Source of the DNA: CAXBDP01 sp963974465
GTDB lineage: Bacteria > Bacteroidota > Bacteroidia > Cytophagales > Cyclobacteriaceae
NCBI GenBank assembly: GCA_049340005.1
Contig: JBMPIY010000001.1
DNA length: 64,000 nt
Strand: one strand, 5' to 3'
Shown: one piece after another, positions 36,493-45,518 of the stretch
Layout: each line of letters starts with the position of its first letter
How positions within the stretch are numbered: position 1 is the stretch's first letter
Made by a program: the position numbers and the translations under genes
Notes under the pieces: generated by a model
Database searches by the model: none
What the model was told of the DNA's origin: nothing
What the model saw: only the letters and a program-made list of their open reading frames with translations

Positions 36493-37458
36493 ATGAAAAA
36501 AATCTTACTCATTATTGCAGGAATTGTTTTCCTCGTTATTCTTAGTGGCCTTTCTTACCTAAAGCTTGGATTACCAAATGTTGGTCCACCCCCAGACTTA
36601 TCAGTGGAAATTACAAGTGAACGACTTATTAGAGGTCAAACCATTGGAATTGGCTGTATGGATTGCCATTCGGAAAGAGATTACACAAAATTTGCTGGAC
36701 CTTTAAAACCTGGAACCTACGGCAAAGGAGGAGAAGTTTTTGATCATGCCATGGGGCTTCCCGGTAGAATCGTAGCCCCAAATATCACTCCTTATGCTCT
36801 CAAAGATTGGACAGATGGTGAGATTTATAGAGCTATTACTGCTGGGGTATCCAAAGATAATAGGCCACTATTTCCAATTATGCCCTATCATAACTTTGGG
36901 CAATTAGAGGATGAAGACTTGTATTCCATAATAGCCTATTTAAGAACACTAGATCCTATTGAGTATACACCAGAGAAAACCAAACTGGATTTCCCAATGA
37001 ATTTGATTGTTCATACGATTCCCGCTCAACCGGCACGAAAACTTAAAAGGAATAAAGAAGACCTTATAGCCAATGGCGAATACATATTCACACTCCAAGG
37101 TTGCGGAGACTGCCACACGCCAATGGACCAAGGAGCCCCAATATCTGGAATGCTATTAGCGGGAGGAATGGAATTTGAATTACCAACTGGAGGTCTTTTG
37201 AAATCATCTAATATAACTCCACATCCAACGACTGGCATTGGAGCTTGGGATGAAGAAAGGTTTGTTAGAGAATTTAAACGTTTTGATGATTCTACTTATG
37301 TTCCGACAAGTATTGGCCAAAATGAATATAACACGATAATGCCATGGATTATCTACAGTAAAATGTCCGAAGATGATCTGAGAGCTTTATATGCGTATTT
37401 ACGATCAATTCCGCCAGTAGAAAATAGCGTAATGAAATTTGAATTAGTTGAAAATTAG
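36493..37458 (+). CDS. Membrane-anchored diheme cytochrome c
   Basis: A 321-residue protein with an N-terminal membrane anchor (about 4-25) and two c-type heme sites, CMDCH (Cys55, Cys58, His59) and CGDCH (Cys204, Cys207, His208). Each lies in its own domain with methionine-rich stretches nearby (IMPYHNF, TIMPW) that could give the sixth ligands. The pattern resembles the diheme cytochromes of dehydrogenase complexes. A TTG at 36442 is in frame but the ATG at 36493 begins the anchor. No oxidase or dehydrogenase gene is adjacent, so its electron partner is unknown. Confidence 0.85.
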   Translation: MKKILLIIAGIVFLVILSGLSYLKLGLPNVGPPPDLSVEITSERLIRGQTIGIGCMDCHSERDYTKFAGPLKPGTYGKGGEVFDHAMGLPGRIVAPNITPYALKDWTDGEIYRAITAGVSKDNRPLFPIMPYHNFGQLEDEDLYSIIAYLRTLDPIEYTPEKTKLDFPMNLIVHTIPAQPARKLKRNKEDLIANGEYIFTLQGCGDCHTPMDQGAPISGMLLAGGMEFELPTGGLLKSSNITPHPTTGIGAWDEERFVREFKRFDDSTYVPTSIGQNEYNTIMPWIIYSKMSEDDLRALYAYLRSIPPVENSVMKFELVEN

Positions 37459-37481
37459 ATAATTATCATTACTGAAAAAGT

Positions 37482-37522
37482 AACTAAGGGGCAATCAAAT
37501 ATGGTTGTCCCTTAGTTTTTTT
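37482..37522 (+). terminator. Intrinsic terminator after the cytochrome gene, overlapping the end of folK
   Basis: AACTAAGGGGCAA (37482-37494) pairs with TTGTCCCTTAGTT (37505-37517), one G-T pair, followed by Ts to 37522. It serves the plus-strand cytochrome gene. The right arm lies inside the convergent folK coding end. Confidence 0.8.
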
Positions 37523-37995
37523 ACAGCTAATGGATCGACGCATTGCTCAAGCATTTGTAGTTGGCTAAGTTTCGTGATTGGATGAATAAAATCTGCTCCA
37601 ATTTCCACCAAAGGTTCCAAAGCAAATCGCCTTTCTTGTATGCGTGGGTGCGGTATAGTGAGTGATGGCGTGTCCAGTATTTCATCACCAAAATACAGAA
37701 TATCAATATCGATATTTCTAGCTCCATAGCGGGCCTCTGGGTTTCGTAGTCTCCCTAACTCAATCTCAATTCCAAGTATTATATCTAGCAACTTAATGGG
37801 AGTGCAATTGACTTCAATTTCAATAACTTGATTAATAAAATCAGCCTGATTTGCATCACCCCATGGAGCAGTTTCGTAATAACTACTCCTAGTGATAACG
37901 GAGCCGAATTTTTGCTCTAGTTTAGATATTGCCTTAGCCAAAAATTCCTCCCGCTTTCCTTGGTTACTCCCCAACAGTAAAAATACCCTTTCCAT
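37495..37995 (-). CDS. folK: Hydroxymethyldihydropterin pyrophosphokinase
   Basis: A 166-residue HPPK of folate synthesis. Motifs LLLGSNQG at the N-terminus, YYETAPWG, and ARYGARNIDIDIL with HPRIQERRFALEPLVEI near the C-terminus are all typical. A TTG at 38019 is in frame; the ATG at 37995 (MERVFLLLGSN) is the family start. It stands alone between a cytochrome gene and sppA. Confidence 0.95.
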   Translation of the reverse strand: MERVFLLLGSNQGKREEFLAKAISKLEQKFGSVITRSSYYETAPWGDANQADFINQVIEIEVNCTPIKLLDIILGIEIELGRLRNPEARYGARNIDIDILYFGDEILDTPSLTIPHPRIQERRFALEPLVEIGADFIHPITKLSQLQMLEQCVDPLAVKKLRDNHI

Positions 37996-38163
37996 CTTCG
38001 ATTTTTTACGCAAATACAAAACTTGGCAACTTTAGTGAATATATATAGTTATTTTGAGCAAATAAATTAGGTGAAGTTCGACAATTTTCAATCTACCCTT
38101 CAATTTATATAACTAGCTAACATCAATAGCTAAAAAATAGAACCAAAACAAAACTTAGAAAAT

Positions 38164-39921
38164 ATGAAATTCTTTTTGAATGTTTTATCCACAATTGTGG
38201 GTCTAATTCTTTTTATGTTTATCGGATTTTTCATTTTCGTAGGACTCATCGGAATACTGTCCTCTGAGCCAGAAGTGAGAATCAAAAATCAATCTGTATT
38301 GCATTTGAACCTGAACAGGGTAATCCAAGAGCAAACAGTTGACAATCCTTTTGCCGAATTGGGAATGTTTGGAAGCGGCGTTAACAGTCCGTTAGGATTA
38401 ATTGATCTTAAAAAGGCACTCAAGGATGCTTCTACAGATCCAAAAATTGAAGGTATTTATTTAGAAAGTAATTTCCCAGTAGCTGGTTTTAGCACATTGA
38501 GTGAAATCAGACAATCACTTCAAGAGTTTAAGGATAATGGCAAATTCATCGTGGCTTATGGTGAGTTTTATTCAGAACAAGGCTATTACATAGCTTCCAT
38601 TGCTGATGCCGTTCACATGTTTCCAGAAGGTGAAGTTGAATTAAATGGACTTGGATCCGAATTCGTTTCCATCAAAAATACGTTGGAAAAGATTGGTGTA
38701 GAACCTGAAATTTTCAGAGTGGGGGATTACAAAAGTGCTGTTGAACCGTTTTTGAACGAGAAAATGAGTCCTGAAAATAGGGAACAGACAGAGTCATTCC
38801 TCAACTCAATTTATGACACGGTAATAGAAAGAATCGCTGCCTCTAGAAATATTGAACTTGCACGACTTCACGAAATCTCTGACGAGATGCTTGTTCGCGA
38901 ACCAGCTGATGCTGTTACTTACAAATTGGTAGACCAGCTTTCTTACCAAGATCAAATGTACGCTGATATTAAAAATAGATTAGGCCTTGAAGAAGAAGCT
39001 GATATTGAATTTGTATCGGTAAATAAATATATGAAAGTGACCAACATAGATAAATATTCTCCGAATAAAATTGCCGTAATGGTAGCAAGTGGAAATATCG
39101 TATCGGGAAAAGCGGGAGGTGGACAAGAAATCATCGCATCAGATAGCTTCAACGAAGAAATCAGAAAGCTGAGAGACGATAATAGTGTGAAAGCAGTAGT
39201 CTTAAGAATTAACTCTCCTGGTGGATCTGCTCTTGCATCAGACGCCATGTGGAGAGAAATTGAATTGCTAAAAGAGAAAAAGCCAGTTATCACATCTATG
39301 TCTGATTATGCTGCTTCTGGCGGATATTATATGGCAATGGGCACAGACTATATCATGGCTGAACCAACTACAATTACAGGTAGTATCGGCGTATTTGGTT
39401 TGTGGTTCAATGCTGAGAGATTATTGAACGACAAACTTGGGGTAAACACTGATTATGTATCTACTGGAAGATATTCGAATTTCCTTAGCTTAAGCAAACC
39501 TATGACTGAAGAGGAAAGACAAATAATGCAAAAAGGAGTAGAAAGAACCTATGCAACTTTCACAAACAAAGCAGCTGAGGGAAGAGATATGCAAATTGAA
39601 GATTTATTGGCAGTAGCTTCAGGTAGAGTTTGGTCAGGAGCTCAGGCTGTTGATAATGGCTTAGTAGATGAACTTGGTGGTTTAGATGATGCGGTGAAAA
39701 AAGCTGCTGAAATGGCTGAAGTTGAAGAATATAGAGTCTTAGTTTTTCCTCCAAAAGTTGATTTCATTCAAGAATTAATTAATAACTTAAATCAAGATGT
39801 ATCTGTAAGAATAGCAAAAGCGCAATTGGGAGAGCTCTATCCAATTATGGAAAACATTAAAGCTATTAAACAATATGAAGGCCCACAAGCCAGAATGCCT
39901 TTTGAACTACGCATACGCTAG
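38164..39921 (+). CDS. sppA: Signal peptide peptidase SppA (67K type)
   Basis: A 585-residue membrane-anchored serine protease of the long SppA type with two related halves. One N-terminal membrane helix (about 7-32) is present. The catalytic dyad is Lys190 in RVGDYKSAVEPF and Ser385 in YAASGGYYMA. It cuts remnant signal peptides in the membrane. bioB follows 20 bp downstream and may be co-transcribed. Confidence 0.95.
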   Translation: MKFFLNVLSTIVGLILFMFIGFFIFVGLIGILSSEPEVRIKNQSVLHLNLNRVIQEQTVDNPFAELGMFGSGVNSPLGLIDLKKALKDASTDPKIEGIYLESNFPVAGFSTLSEIRQSLQEFKDNGKFIVAYGEFYSEQGYYIASIADAVHMFPEGEVELNGLGSEFVSIKNTLEKIGVEPEIFRVGDYKSAVEPFLNEKMSPENREQTESFLNSIYDTVIERIAASRNIELARLHEISDEMLVREPADAVTYKLVDQLSYQDQMYADIKNRLGLEEEADIEFVSVNKYMKVTNIDKYSPNKIAVMVASGNIVSGKAGGGQEIIASDSFNEEIRKLRDDNSVKAVVLRINSPGGSALASDAMWREIELLKEKKPVITSMSDYAASGGYYMAMGTDYIMAEPTTITGSIGVFGLWFNAERLLNDKLGVNTDYVSTGRYSNFLSLSKPMTEEERQIMQKGVERTYATFTNKAAEGRDMQIEDLLAVASGRVWSGAQAVDNGLVDELGGLDDAVKKAAEMAEVEEYRVLVFPPKVDFIQELINNLNQDVSVRIAKAQLGELYPIMENIKAIKQYEGPQARMPFELRIR

Positions 39922-39941
39922 GTTATATTGCGAAGGCAAAA

Positions 39942-40934
39942 ATGAAAATTATGGAGATTAGAAACGACTGGACAAAAGAAGAAATAGCTGAAATATATAA
40001 TAGTCCTTTGCTTGACTTGATATACAAAGGAGCTACGGCTCATCGCGAATATCATGAAACAGGTGAAGTACAAGTTTGCACATTACTTTCGATTAAGACT
40101 GGCGGATGTCCAGAAGATTGCTCTTATTGCCCACAAGCAGCGCGCTATCATACAAATGTGAAAGCACAGAAACTGCTATCAGTAGATGAGGTATTGAGCT
40201 CGGCGAAAGAAGCAAAAATGAGTGGCAGCACGCGCTTTTGTATGGGAGCAGCCTGGCGGGAGGTAAGAACCAACCGCGATTTTGATAAAGTAATTGAAAT
40301 GGTAAAAGGCGTTTCCAACCTCGATCTAGAAGTTTGCTGTACTTTAGGTATGCTTACTGAAGAACAAGCGCAGAAATTGAAGGATGCTGGATTATATGCT
40401 TACAACCACAATTTAGATACTTCTGAAGAGCATTACGAAGAAATTATCAGCACGAGAAAATACGACGACCGTCTCAAAACCCTTGAAGCTGTAAGAAAAA
40501 CCAATATTTCTGTTTGCTCAGGGGGCATCATCGGGATGGGCGAAACCATAGAAGATCGAATTGGCATGCTTCATACATTGGCAACATTGCCTGAGCATCC
40601 TGAATCAGTTCCGGTAAATGCACTTGTGCCTGTAGAAGGAACTCCAATGGAAAATCAACCTCGAGTGCCTGTGTGGGATATGGTAAGAATGATTGCTACA
40701 GCGAGAATCATAATGCCAAAAGCTATGGTGAGACTATCTGCAGGTAGAGTTACTATGAGTATGGAAGAGCAAGCTTTATGCTTTATGGCTGGTGCAAATT
40801 CGATTTTTGCTGGTGAGAAGCTTTTGACCACGCCAAATCCAGAAGTAGATATGGATAAGCAAATGTTTCAAACCTTGAATTTGAAACCTCGCAAAGCTTA
40901 CAAAAAAGAAGAAGAAACAGTAAATATGGCGTAA
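39942..40934 (+). CDS. bioB: Biotin synthase
   Basis: A 330-residue radical SAM enzyme that inserts sulfur into dethiobiotin. The SAM cluster cysteines are Cys56, Cys60 and Cys63 (GGCPEDCSYCPQA). The ligands of the second cluster are visible in FCMGAAW, EVCCTLG and the YNHNLDT region. ATGs at 39942 and 39951 are both possible starts. No other bio genes are in the window. The stop codon overlaps the next ATG by one base. Confidence 0.95.
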   Translation: MKIMEIRNDWTKEEIAEIYNSPLLDLIYKGATAHREYHETGEVQVCTLLSIKTGGCPEDCSYCPQAARYHTNVKAQKLLSVDEVLSSAKEAKMSGSTRFCMGAAWREVRTNRDFDKVIEMVKGVSNLDLEVCCTLGMLTEEQAQKLKDAGLYAYNHNLDTSEEHYEEIISTRKYDDRLKTLEAVRKTNISVCSGGIIGMGETIEDRIGMLHTLATLPEHPESVPVNALVPVEGTPMENQPRVPVWDMVRMIATARIIMPKAMVRLSAGRVTMSMEEQALCFMAGANSIFAGEKLLTTPNPEVDMDKQMFQTLNLKPRKAYKKEEETVNMA

Positions 40935-41269
40935 TGGCTACATTCTGGCCTATTGTGATATTAGATGTCTTAATCATTGGGTTGCCACTTATATTTAAAC
41001 TGGCCCAACCCAAAGAAATCAACTCCTTATTTGGCTACCGAACCAAGCGCTCAAAGCAAAATGAGAAAACTTGGAAGGTAGCCAATTTATATTGGACCAA
41101 TATCATGCTATTTGGATCGTTGATGGTAATTGCCTTTCAATTAGTGTTGATCGTAGTTCAAGAATCTATTCCCACAATTTTATCAGCCACCTGTATTGCT
41201 TGGATCATTACGCTAATAGCAGGGATATTTTTAACCGAATCATTTTTGAAAAAGACTTTTGGGAAATAA
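40934..41269 (+). CDS. SdpI-like small membrane protein
   Basis: A 111-residue protein with three hydrophobic helices. The segment FGYRTKRSKQNEKTWKVAN between the first and second helix matches the SdpI/YhfL family motif. SdpI is an immunity and signalling protein against a peptide toxin in Bacillus, but most family members have no known role. Its start overlaps the bioB stop by one base (TAATG), so it is translationally coupled to biotin synthase, with no obvious reason. Confidence 0.65.
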   Translation: MATFWPIVILDVLIIGLPLIFKLAQPKEINSLFGYRTKRSKQNEKTWKVANLYWTNIMLFGSLMVIAFQLVLIVVQESIPTILSATCIAWIITLIAGIFLTESFLKKTFGK

Positions 41270-41414
41270 TCTATTGATCAAGACCTTACCATTAATAGGC
41301 TTGAAAATTAAGCAATATGTTATTCGCTTAGAAGCAGGAACAAAAAAATAATCCTCCCGCCTTGTAACAATTCATGTGAATTTGAACCTAAGAGAAAAAT
41401 CAAATTCAAAACAC

Positions 41415-42251
41415 ATGAAAAAGTTCACATTTACCATCACTCTTATTTTCGCAACCTTTATTGCGTTTGCTCAAAATCCGGCCATCTACATTGAGAAAGT
41501 TGGCAATGGAGATCCCATTCTATTTTTGCCAGGATTTACCACACCAGGCTCAGTTTGGGACGAAACAATTGAACAATTACCCACTGAATATTTGTCAATC
41601 AAAGTTTCTTATGCTGGATTCAATAATTTACCTGCCATTGAAATGCCTTGGTACGAGACTATCAAGACGGAATTGATTGAATATATTCAAAAGGAAAATC
41701 TCAATAAGATTACCATCATTGGACATAGTATGGGCGGTATGCTTGCTATCGATTTGGCTGAATCAATTCCCAATAAAATACATAAATTGGTTTTGGTGGA
41801 TGCACTTCCAAGCATGCGCGCCTTGATGATGCCAGGTGTCCCAGCTGAAGCTATCCAATACGAAAGTCCCTACAATACTCAAATGCTAGCTCAAACAGAT
41901 GAAGAAATTCTTACAATGGCTAAAATGACCAGTCAAAATATGACTTACAAAGCTGACCGAATAGAAGAGTTGACAAAATGGAGCTTAGAAGCAGATCGCA
42001 AAACCTTCATTTATGGATACACCGATCTCTTGAAGTTAGATTTGAGAGATGCTTTAAAGTCCATCAAAGTTCCAAGTTTGGTTTTAGGAGCCAGCTTTCC
42101 TGATAGAGAAATTGTTAAAAAGAACTTTGACGAGCAATACGCAAACTTAAGCAACAAAGAGATATTATTAGCTCCTGAAAGTAAACACTTTATTATGTTT
42201 GATGAACCTGAGTGGTTTTACTCAACTGTAAACAAATTTCTCGCTAAATGA
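41415..42251 (+). CDS. Secreted alpha/beta hydrolase
   Basis: A 278-residue protein with a signal peptide ending near residue 20 (AFAQ). The nucleophile elbow GHSMGG places the catalytic serine at 105; the acid is probably the Asp near LVLGASFPDRE, and the histidine lies in SKHFIMFD. Oxyanion-hole motif FLPGF is present. An upstream in-frame start at 41376 would put a polar stretch before the signal peptide and is unlikely. The stop overlaps the following sigma factor gene by 4 bp, so the enzyme and the sigma factor are coupled. Confidence 0.85.
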   Translation: MKKFTFTITLIFATFIAFAQNPAIYIEKVGNGDPILFLPGFTTPGSVWDETIEQLPTEYLSIKVSYAGFNNLPAIEMPWYETIKTELIEYIQKENLNKITIIGHSMGGMLAIDLAESIPNKIHKLVLVDALPSMRALMMPGVPAEAIQYESPYNTQMLAQTDEEILTMAKMTSQNMTYKADRIEELTKWSLEADRKTFIYGYTDLLKLDLRDALKSIKVPSLVLGASFPDREIVKKNFDEQYANLSNKEILLAPESKHFIMFDEPEWFYSTVNKFLAK

Positions 42252-42736
42252 ATTTAACCACAACCTTTGAGGAGCTTCATAAACAGTACCAGCCAATGGT
42301 AATGCAGCTATGCTTAGGATTTGTAAAAGGTGAGATTGATCAAGCTAAAGATCTTAGCCAAGAAATTTTCATCAACGTGTGGAACGCATTGGAAAAATTC
42401 GAAGGCAAGTCAAGCTACAAAACGTGGATATACCGGATAAGCATAAATACTTGTCTGCTACACATCCGAAAGCACAAAAAGGCAATCAACATCCCTTTAG
42501 AAAAAGTGAGTGTGGAACTTCAAAATTCCACTGAGGTTGACAAAAATTACGCTTCACTTTATCAGGCAATTGGCAAACTCGGCGAAATAGATCGTCTTAC
42601 CATAATGCTGGTCCTCGATGAACTAAGCTATGATGAAATAGCTGAAATCATGGGTATTAACCCAACAAACTTGAGAGTGAAAATTCACAGAATTAAGAAA
42701 AAACTTAAAGAACTACTACAAGATGAAAGAGCTTGA
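42248..42736 (+). CDS. ECF-type RNA polymerase sigma factor
   Basis: A 162-residue extracytoplasmic-function sigma factor. Region 2 (about 10-75) has DLSQEIFINVWNALEKFEGKSSYKTWIYRISIN. Region 4 (about 105-155) has the helix-turn-helix LSYDEIAEIMGINPTNLRVKIHRIKKKL. It overlaps the hydrolase gene by 4 bp upstream and the next gene by 14 bp downstream; the latter encodes a probable membrane anti-sigma factor. The controlled genes are unknown, possibly this cluster itself. Confidence 0.93.
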   Translation: MNLTTTFEELHKQYQPMVMQLCLGFVKGEIDQAKDLSQEIFINVWNALEKFEGKSSYKTWIYRISINTCLLHIRKHKKAINIPLEKVSVELQNSTEVDKNYASLYQAIGKLGEIDRLTIMLVLDELSYDEIAEIMGINPTNLRVKIHRIKKKLKELLQDERA

Positions 42737-43316
42737 TGACTTAAAAAATAAATGGCAATCTGGTAAAAAAGATTTACCATCGATGCCAATAAATAGCCAA
42801 GAACTGATTAAAAAAGCCCAAAAGAAAAAGAAGGCAAGTGTTTTGGCTCACTATGGTACAATCACCATTCTTAGCATTACACTAATTGTACTTATCCTTT
42901 TCTTTACGAAAGTGGCTGTCTTCCAAGAGACGTTAAGCCACATAGGTGTTGCATTGATGGCGGGAGGATTGGCGCTAAGAATAATTGTGGAAGCTTATAG
43001 CTTAGTCAAAGCAAAAAGGATATCATTGGAGCAAACCACAATTGAAAATACAGAGCTGAATATCCACTTCTATAATTTCAGAAAGAAAATTCATAGCACC
43101 TTTACCATTATTATATTCGCTTTGTACATTATTGGTTTCTATATGCTTACACCAGAATTTAGCCAATACATCGAATTCAATTGGATGCTTCTTATGGATG
43201 GCTCATTTGTAATAATTATGCTTGGCTTGATATGGATTATCAGAAAAAGCACTAGAGAAGAATTACAACACCTAAAGGATCTTATCGAACTAAAACAAAA
43301 TTTGAAAGAAGCTTAA
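42723..43316 (+). CDS. Probable membrane anti-sigma factor
   Basis: A 197-residue protein that starts MKELDDLKNKWQSGKK, the start common to Bacteroidota proteins encoded just after ECF sigma genes. A cytoplasmic N-terminal segment (about 1-42) is followed by about four hydrophobic helices. No zinc-binding HxxxCxxC anti-sigma motif is seen. The 14-bp overlap with the sigma gene supports paired synthesis. Inhibition of the sigma factor is inferred from position. Confidence 0.6.
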   Translation: MKELDDLKNKWQSGKKDLPSMPINSQELIKKAQKKKKASVLAHYGTITILSITLIVLILFFTKVAVFQETLSHIGVALMAGGLALRIIVEAYSLVKAKRISLEQTTIENTELNIHFYNFRKKIHSTFTIIIFALYIIGFYMLTPEFSQYIEFNWMLLMDGSFVIIMLGLIWIIRKSTREELQHLKDLIELKQNLKEA

Positions 43317-43323
43317 AAAATTT

Positions 43324-43349
43324 GGGAGGTGCAATTCCTCCCGCTTTTT
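43324..43349 (+). terminator. Intrinsic terminator built from an inverted GGGAGG pair
   Basis: GGGAGG (43324-43329) and CCTCCC (43337-43342) form a stem with a 7-nt loop, followed by GC and five Ts. The right arm is one copy of the repeated octamer CCTCCCGC. It ends the sigma/anti-sigma transcript 8 bp after the last stop codon. Confidence 0.7.
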
Positions 43350-43411
43350 CTTCTTTCTATTCAAGGCTGGTTCTGCGAACTTCGAGTTTGATAGATAAGC
43401 AAAACATACTC

Positions 43412-44164
43412 ATGCAAAAACTGGCAATTATCACAGGAGGAAGTAAAGGATTAGGCAAATCGCTTGTTGAAGAATATTGTAAAAGAGGATATCAAGTAAT
43501 AAGCATTGCAAGGTCTAGCTCAGATTATCATCATCCCAATTTACGTCTTCAGATTGAATTTGATTTATCAGATATTGAGCATATTGAAACCACTCTTCAC
43601 AATAAATTGAAAGAGGTATTCAGTGATAACTTTGATAAAGTAACCCTTATAAATAATGCTGCTACTTTAGGCCAAATAGGTAAAGTAATTGATTATACAG
43701 CTACAGATTTCAATAAGGCTGTCCAATTAAATTTCACCTCTCCTATCATTTTAAGCAATCTCATTATCAATATTTTAGAAAATAAGAATATAGAGTTAAG
43801 TATATTGAATGTATCATCTGGCGCAGCAAATAAAGCCATAAATGGATGGGGAATGTATTGCTCGACCAAAGCTGGATTGGACGCAATAAGTAAAGTGATG
43901 GCTGGAGAAAGCAATGGACTAGGATATAAAATTGCCATTGTCAATCCTGGTATTATGGACACCGAAATGCAAGGTGCCATTAGAAATTCATCCCAAGAAG
44001 ATTTCCCATTAGTCGAGAACTTCCAAAAATATCATAAGGATAATCTACTCGTTCCACCCGCTACTATCGCTCGACTAATAGCAGAAATGGACGAAAAGAA
44101 TGACTATGAAAATGGCGAAACGGTGAGAATAGAGGATCGATTTGATGCACCTAGAAATCAGTAG
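43412..44164 (+). CDS. Short-chain dehydrogenase/reductase (SDR)
   Basis: A 250-residue SDR with the cofactor motif TGGSKGLG at residues 8-15, NNAA in the middle and the catalytic YxxxK as Tyr149 and Lys153 (YCSTK). Overall it resembles sepiapterin or benzil reductases that use NADPH. An in-frame ATG at 43322 lies on the terminator stem and is not credible; the ATG at 43412 gives the family start MQKLAIITGG. The substrate is unknown. It converges with the TolC-like gene. Confidence 0.85.
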   Translation: MQKLAIITGGSKGLGKSLVEEYCKRGYQVISIARSSSDYHHPNLRLQIEFDLSDIEHIETTLHNKLKEVFSDNFDKVTLINNAATLGQIGKVIDYTATDFNKAVQLNFTSPIILSNLIINILENKNIELSILNVSSGAANKAINGWGMYCSTKAGLDAISKVMAGESNGLGYKIAIVNPGIMDTEMQGAIRNSSQEDFPLVENFQKYHKDNLLVPPATIARLIAEMDEKNDYENGETVRIEDRFDAPRNQ

Positions 44165-44176
44165 GGTTCTTTTTAA

Positions 44177-45505
44177 TCAAAAGTTTAATGTTCCTAAAGC
44201 ATACTTCAACATAACATCTTGAAAATATAAGGTGTACGTTGCTTGTGCATAATCTGCTTGAGCTTGAGCCAATTGGCGATTAGCTTGGGCAAGGTCTACA
44301 AAATTGCTTACTCCTAATCGAAACCTTTCCGAAATTGCCTTTTGAGCTTCTGTGGCTGCTGCTAGTTGTAGCTCATTACTTTTCATTTTTGCAATGGAAG
44401 CCTTATAATTTTGATAAGCTAATCGAACATCTTGGTAAATTTTTCTTTCTAAATCAGCACTACGTAATTCCTCATTAATAACGGCTACTTTATTTTGGCT
44501 GACCCTTAATTTATTCTCAAAATTTGAGAATATTGGAATTGATAATCTCAAACCCAAAGCCCGCTGTGGATATATATTCAAGAACTGCTCATTAAAACTC
44601 CTATCATCAAGTGATGTAAAGAATGTATTATAATTAAAGTAAGCAGACAGTTGTGGATAATATATTGACTTGGAAGCCTTTAGATCCATCCTAAAAGCCT
44701 CTTCAGCAAATCGCTGACTTTTCAAATCACTTCTGAATTGCATTGCCTGACTCACGAGTTCATCAATGCTGAGATTTAGCCACTCATTTTCAACAAATTC
44801 AGCTTGTATCTCTTCAACGATTGGTATTTGACCAGGCATTAGCTGAAGTGTCTCAGCCAAAAGTAACTGATCATTTTCCAATTGCATTTCGGCATCTACT
44901 TTTACGGCTTCTAATCTGGCTACTTCTGATTGCTGGTTATATTGATCTGATAATGTGCGAAGTCCATTTTCTACAAAACCCTCTATTTGTCTTAATTGCT
45001 CTTGCTGGTTTATTAAATTCTCTTGGGCAATGTTAAGTAATTCTTGATCCAATAAAATTTGCAGGTACCTAGTTCCTACCTCGAAAATTACATTTTGCTC
45101 TGAGCGATTTACATTCTCTTCACCTGCATCTAATCGAAAGCGGGAGGCATGGTATGTATGAATCCTCCTGAATGCATTAAAAATTGGAGCATTTACGTTA
45201 AGTCCAGATGAAACTACATTATTGGTAATATTCTGGACAATTAATTCGCCTTCAACCTGTTGAAATTGCTGCCCAGTAGAGCTTGAAACATTTGTACTTG
45301 CAGATACACTGGGGAAATTAGCGAAAAAAGCCTGCTTTTTCTGTGCTTGTACAACAGATTGCTGATTCAAATTAATTTGATGATTCAGATTTTGCTCTAA
45401 TGCAATCTCCACAGCTTTATCGAAACTTAATCTCAAACTATCCTGCGCCAAAATTGGCAAATATGTACCCAAAACAAGAACTAATACGACTATAGACTTC
45501 TTCAT
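44177..45505 (-). CDS. TolC family outer-membrane efflux protein
   Basis: A 442-residue outer-membrane factor with a signal peptide (about 1-20) and two repeated coiled-coil modules: an N-terminal one with SFDKAVEIALEQN and a second with LVSQAMQFRSDLKSQRFAEEA, followed by the C-terminal helical hairpin with VSNFVDLAQANRQLAQAQADYAQATY. It forms the outer exit duct of tripartite pumps. It lies 13 bp after an ABC ATPase gene; the two form the second unit of the efflux locus and should work with the adaptor encoded at 61909. Confidence 0.92.
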   Translation of the reverse strand: MKKSIVVLVLVLGTYLPILAQDSLRLSFDKAVEIALEQNLNHQINLNQQSVVQAQKKQAFFANFPSVSASTNVSSSTGQQFQQVEGELIVQNITNNVVSSGLNVNAPIFNAFRRIHTYHASRFRLDAGEENVNRSEQNVIFEVGTRYLQILLDQELLNIAQENLINQQEQLRQIEGFVENGLRTLSDQYNQQSEVARLEAVKVDAEMQLENDQLLLAETLQLMPGQIPIVEEIQAEFVENEWLNLSIDELVSQAMQFRSDLKSQRFAEEAFRMDLKASKSIYYPQLSAYFNYNTFFTSLDDRSFNEQFLNIYPQRALGLRLSIPIFSNFENKLRVSQNKVAVINEELRSADLERKIYQDVRLAYQNYKASIAKMKSNELQLAAATEAQKAISERFRLGVSNFVDLAQANRQLAQAQADYAQATYTLYFQDVMLKYALGTLNF

Positions 45506-45518
45506 CTTCAATTACTAA

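Noticed and set aside
43322..43411. Longer SDR start at 43322
   Set aside because: The added 30 residues are encoded by the terminator stem and the following T-rich sequence, and the SDR fold begins only after the ATG at 43412.
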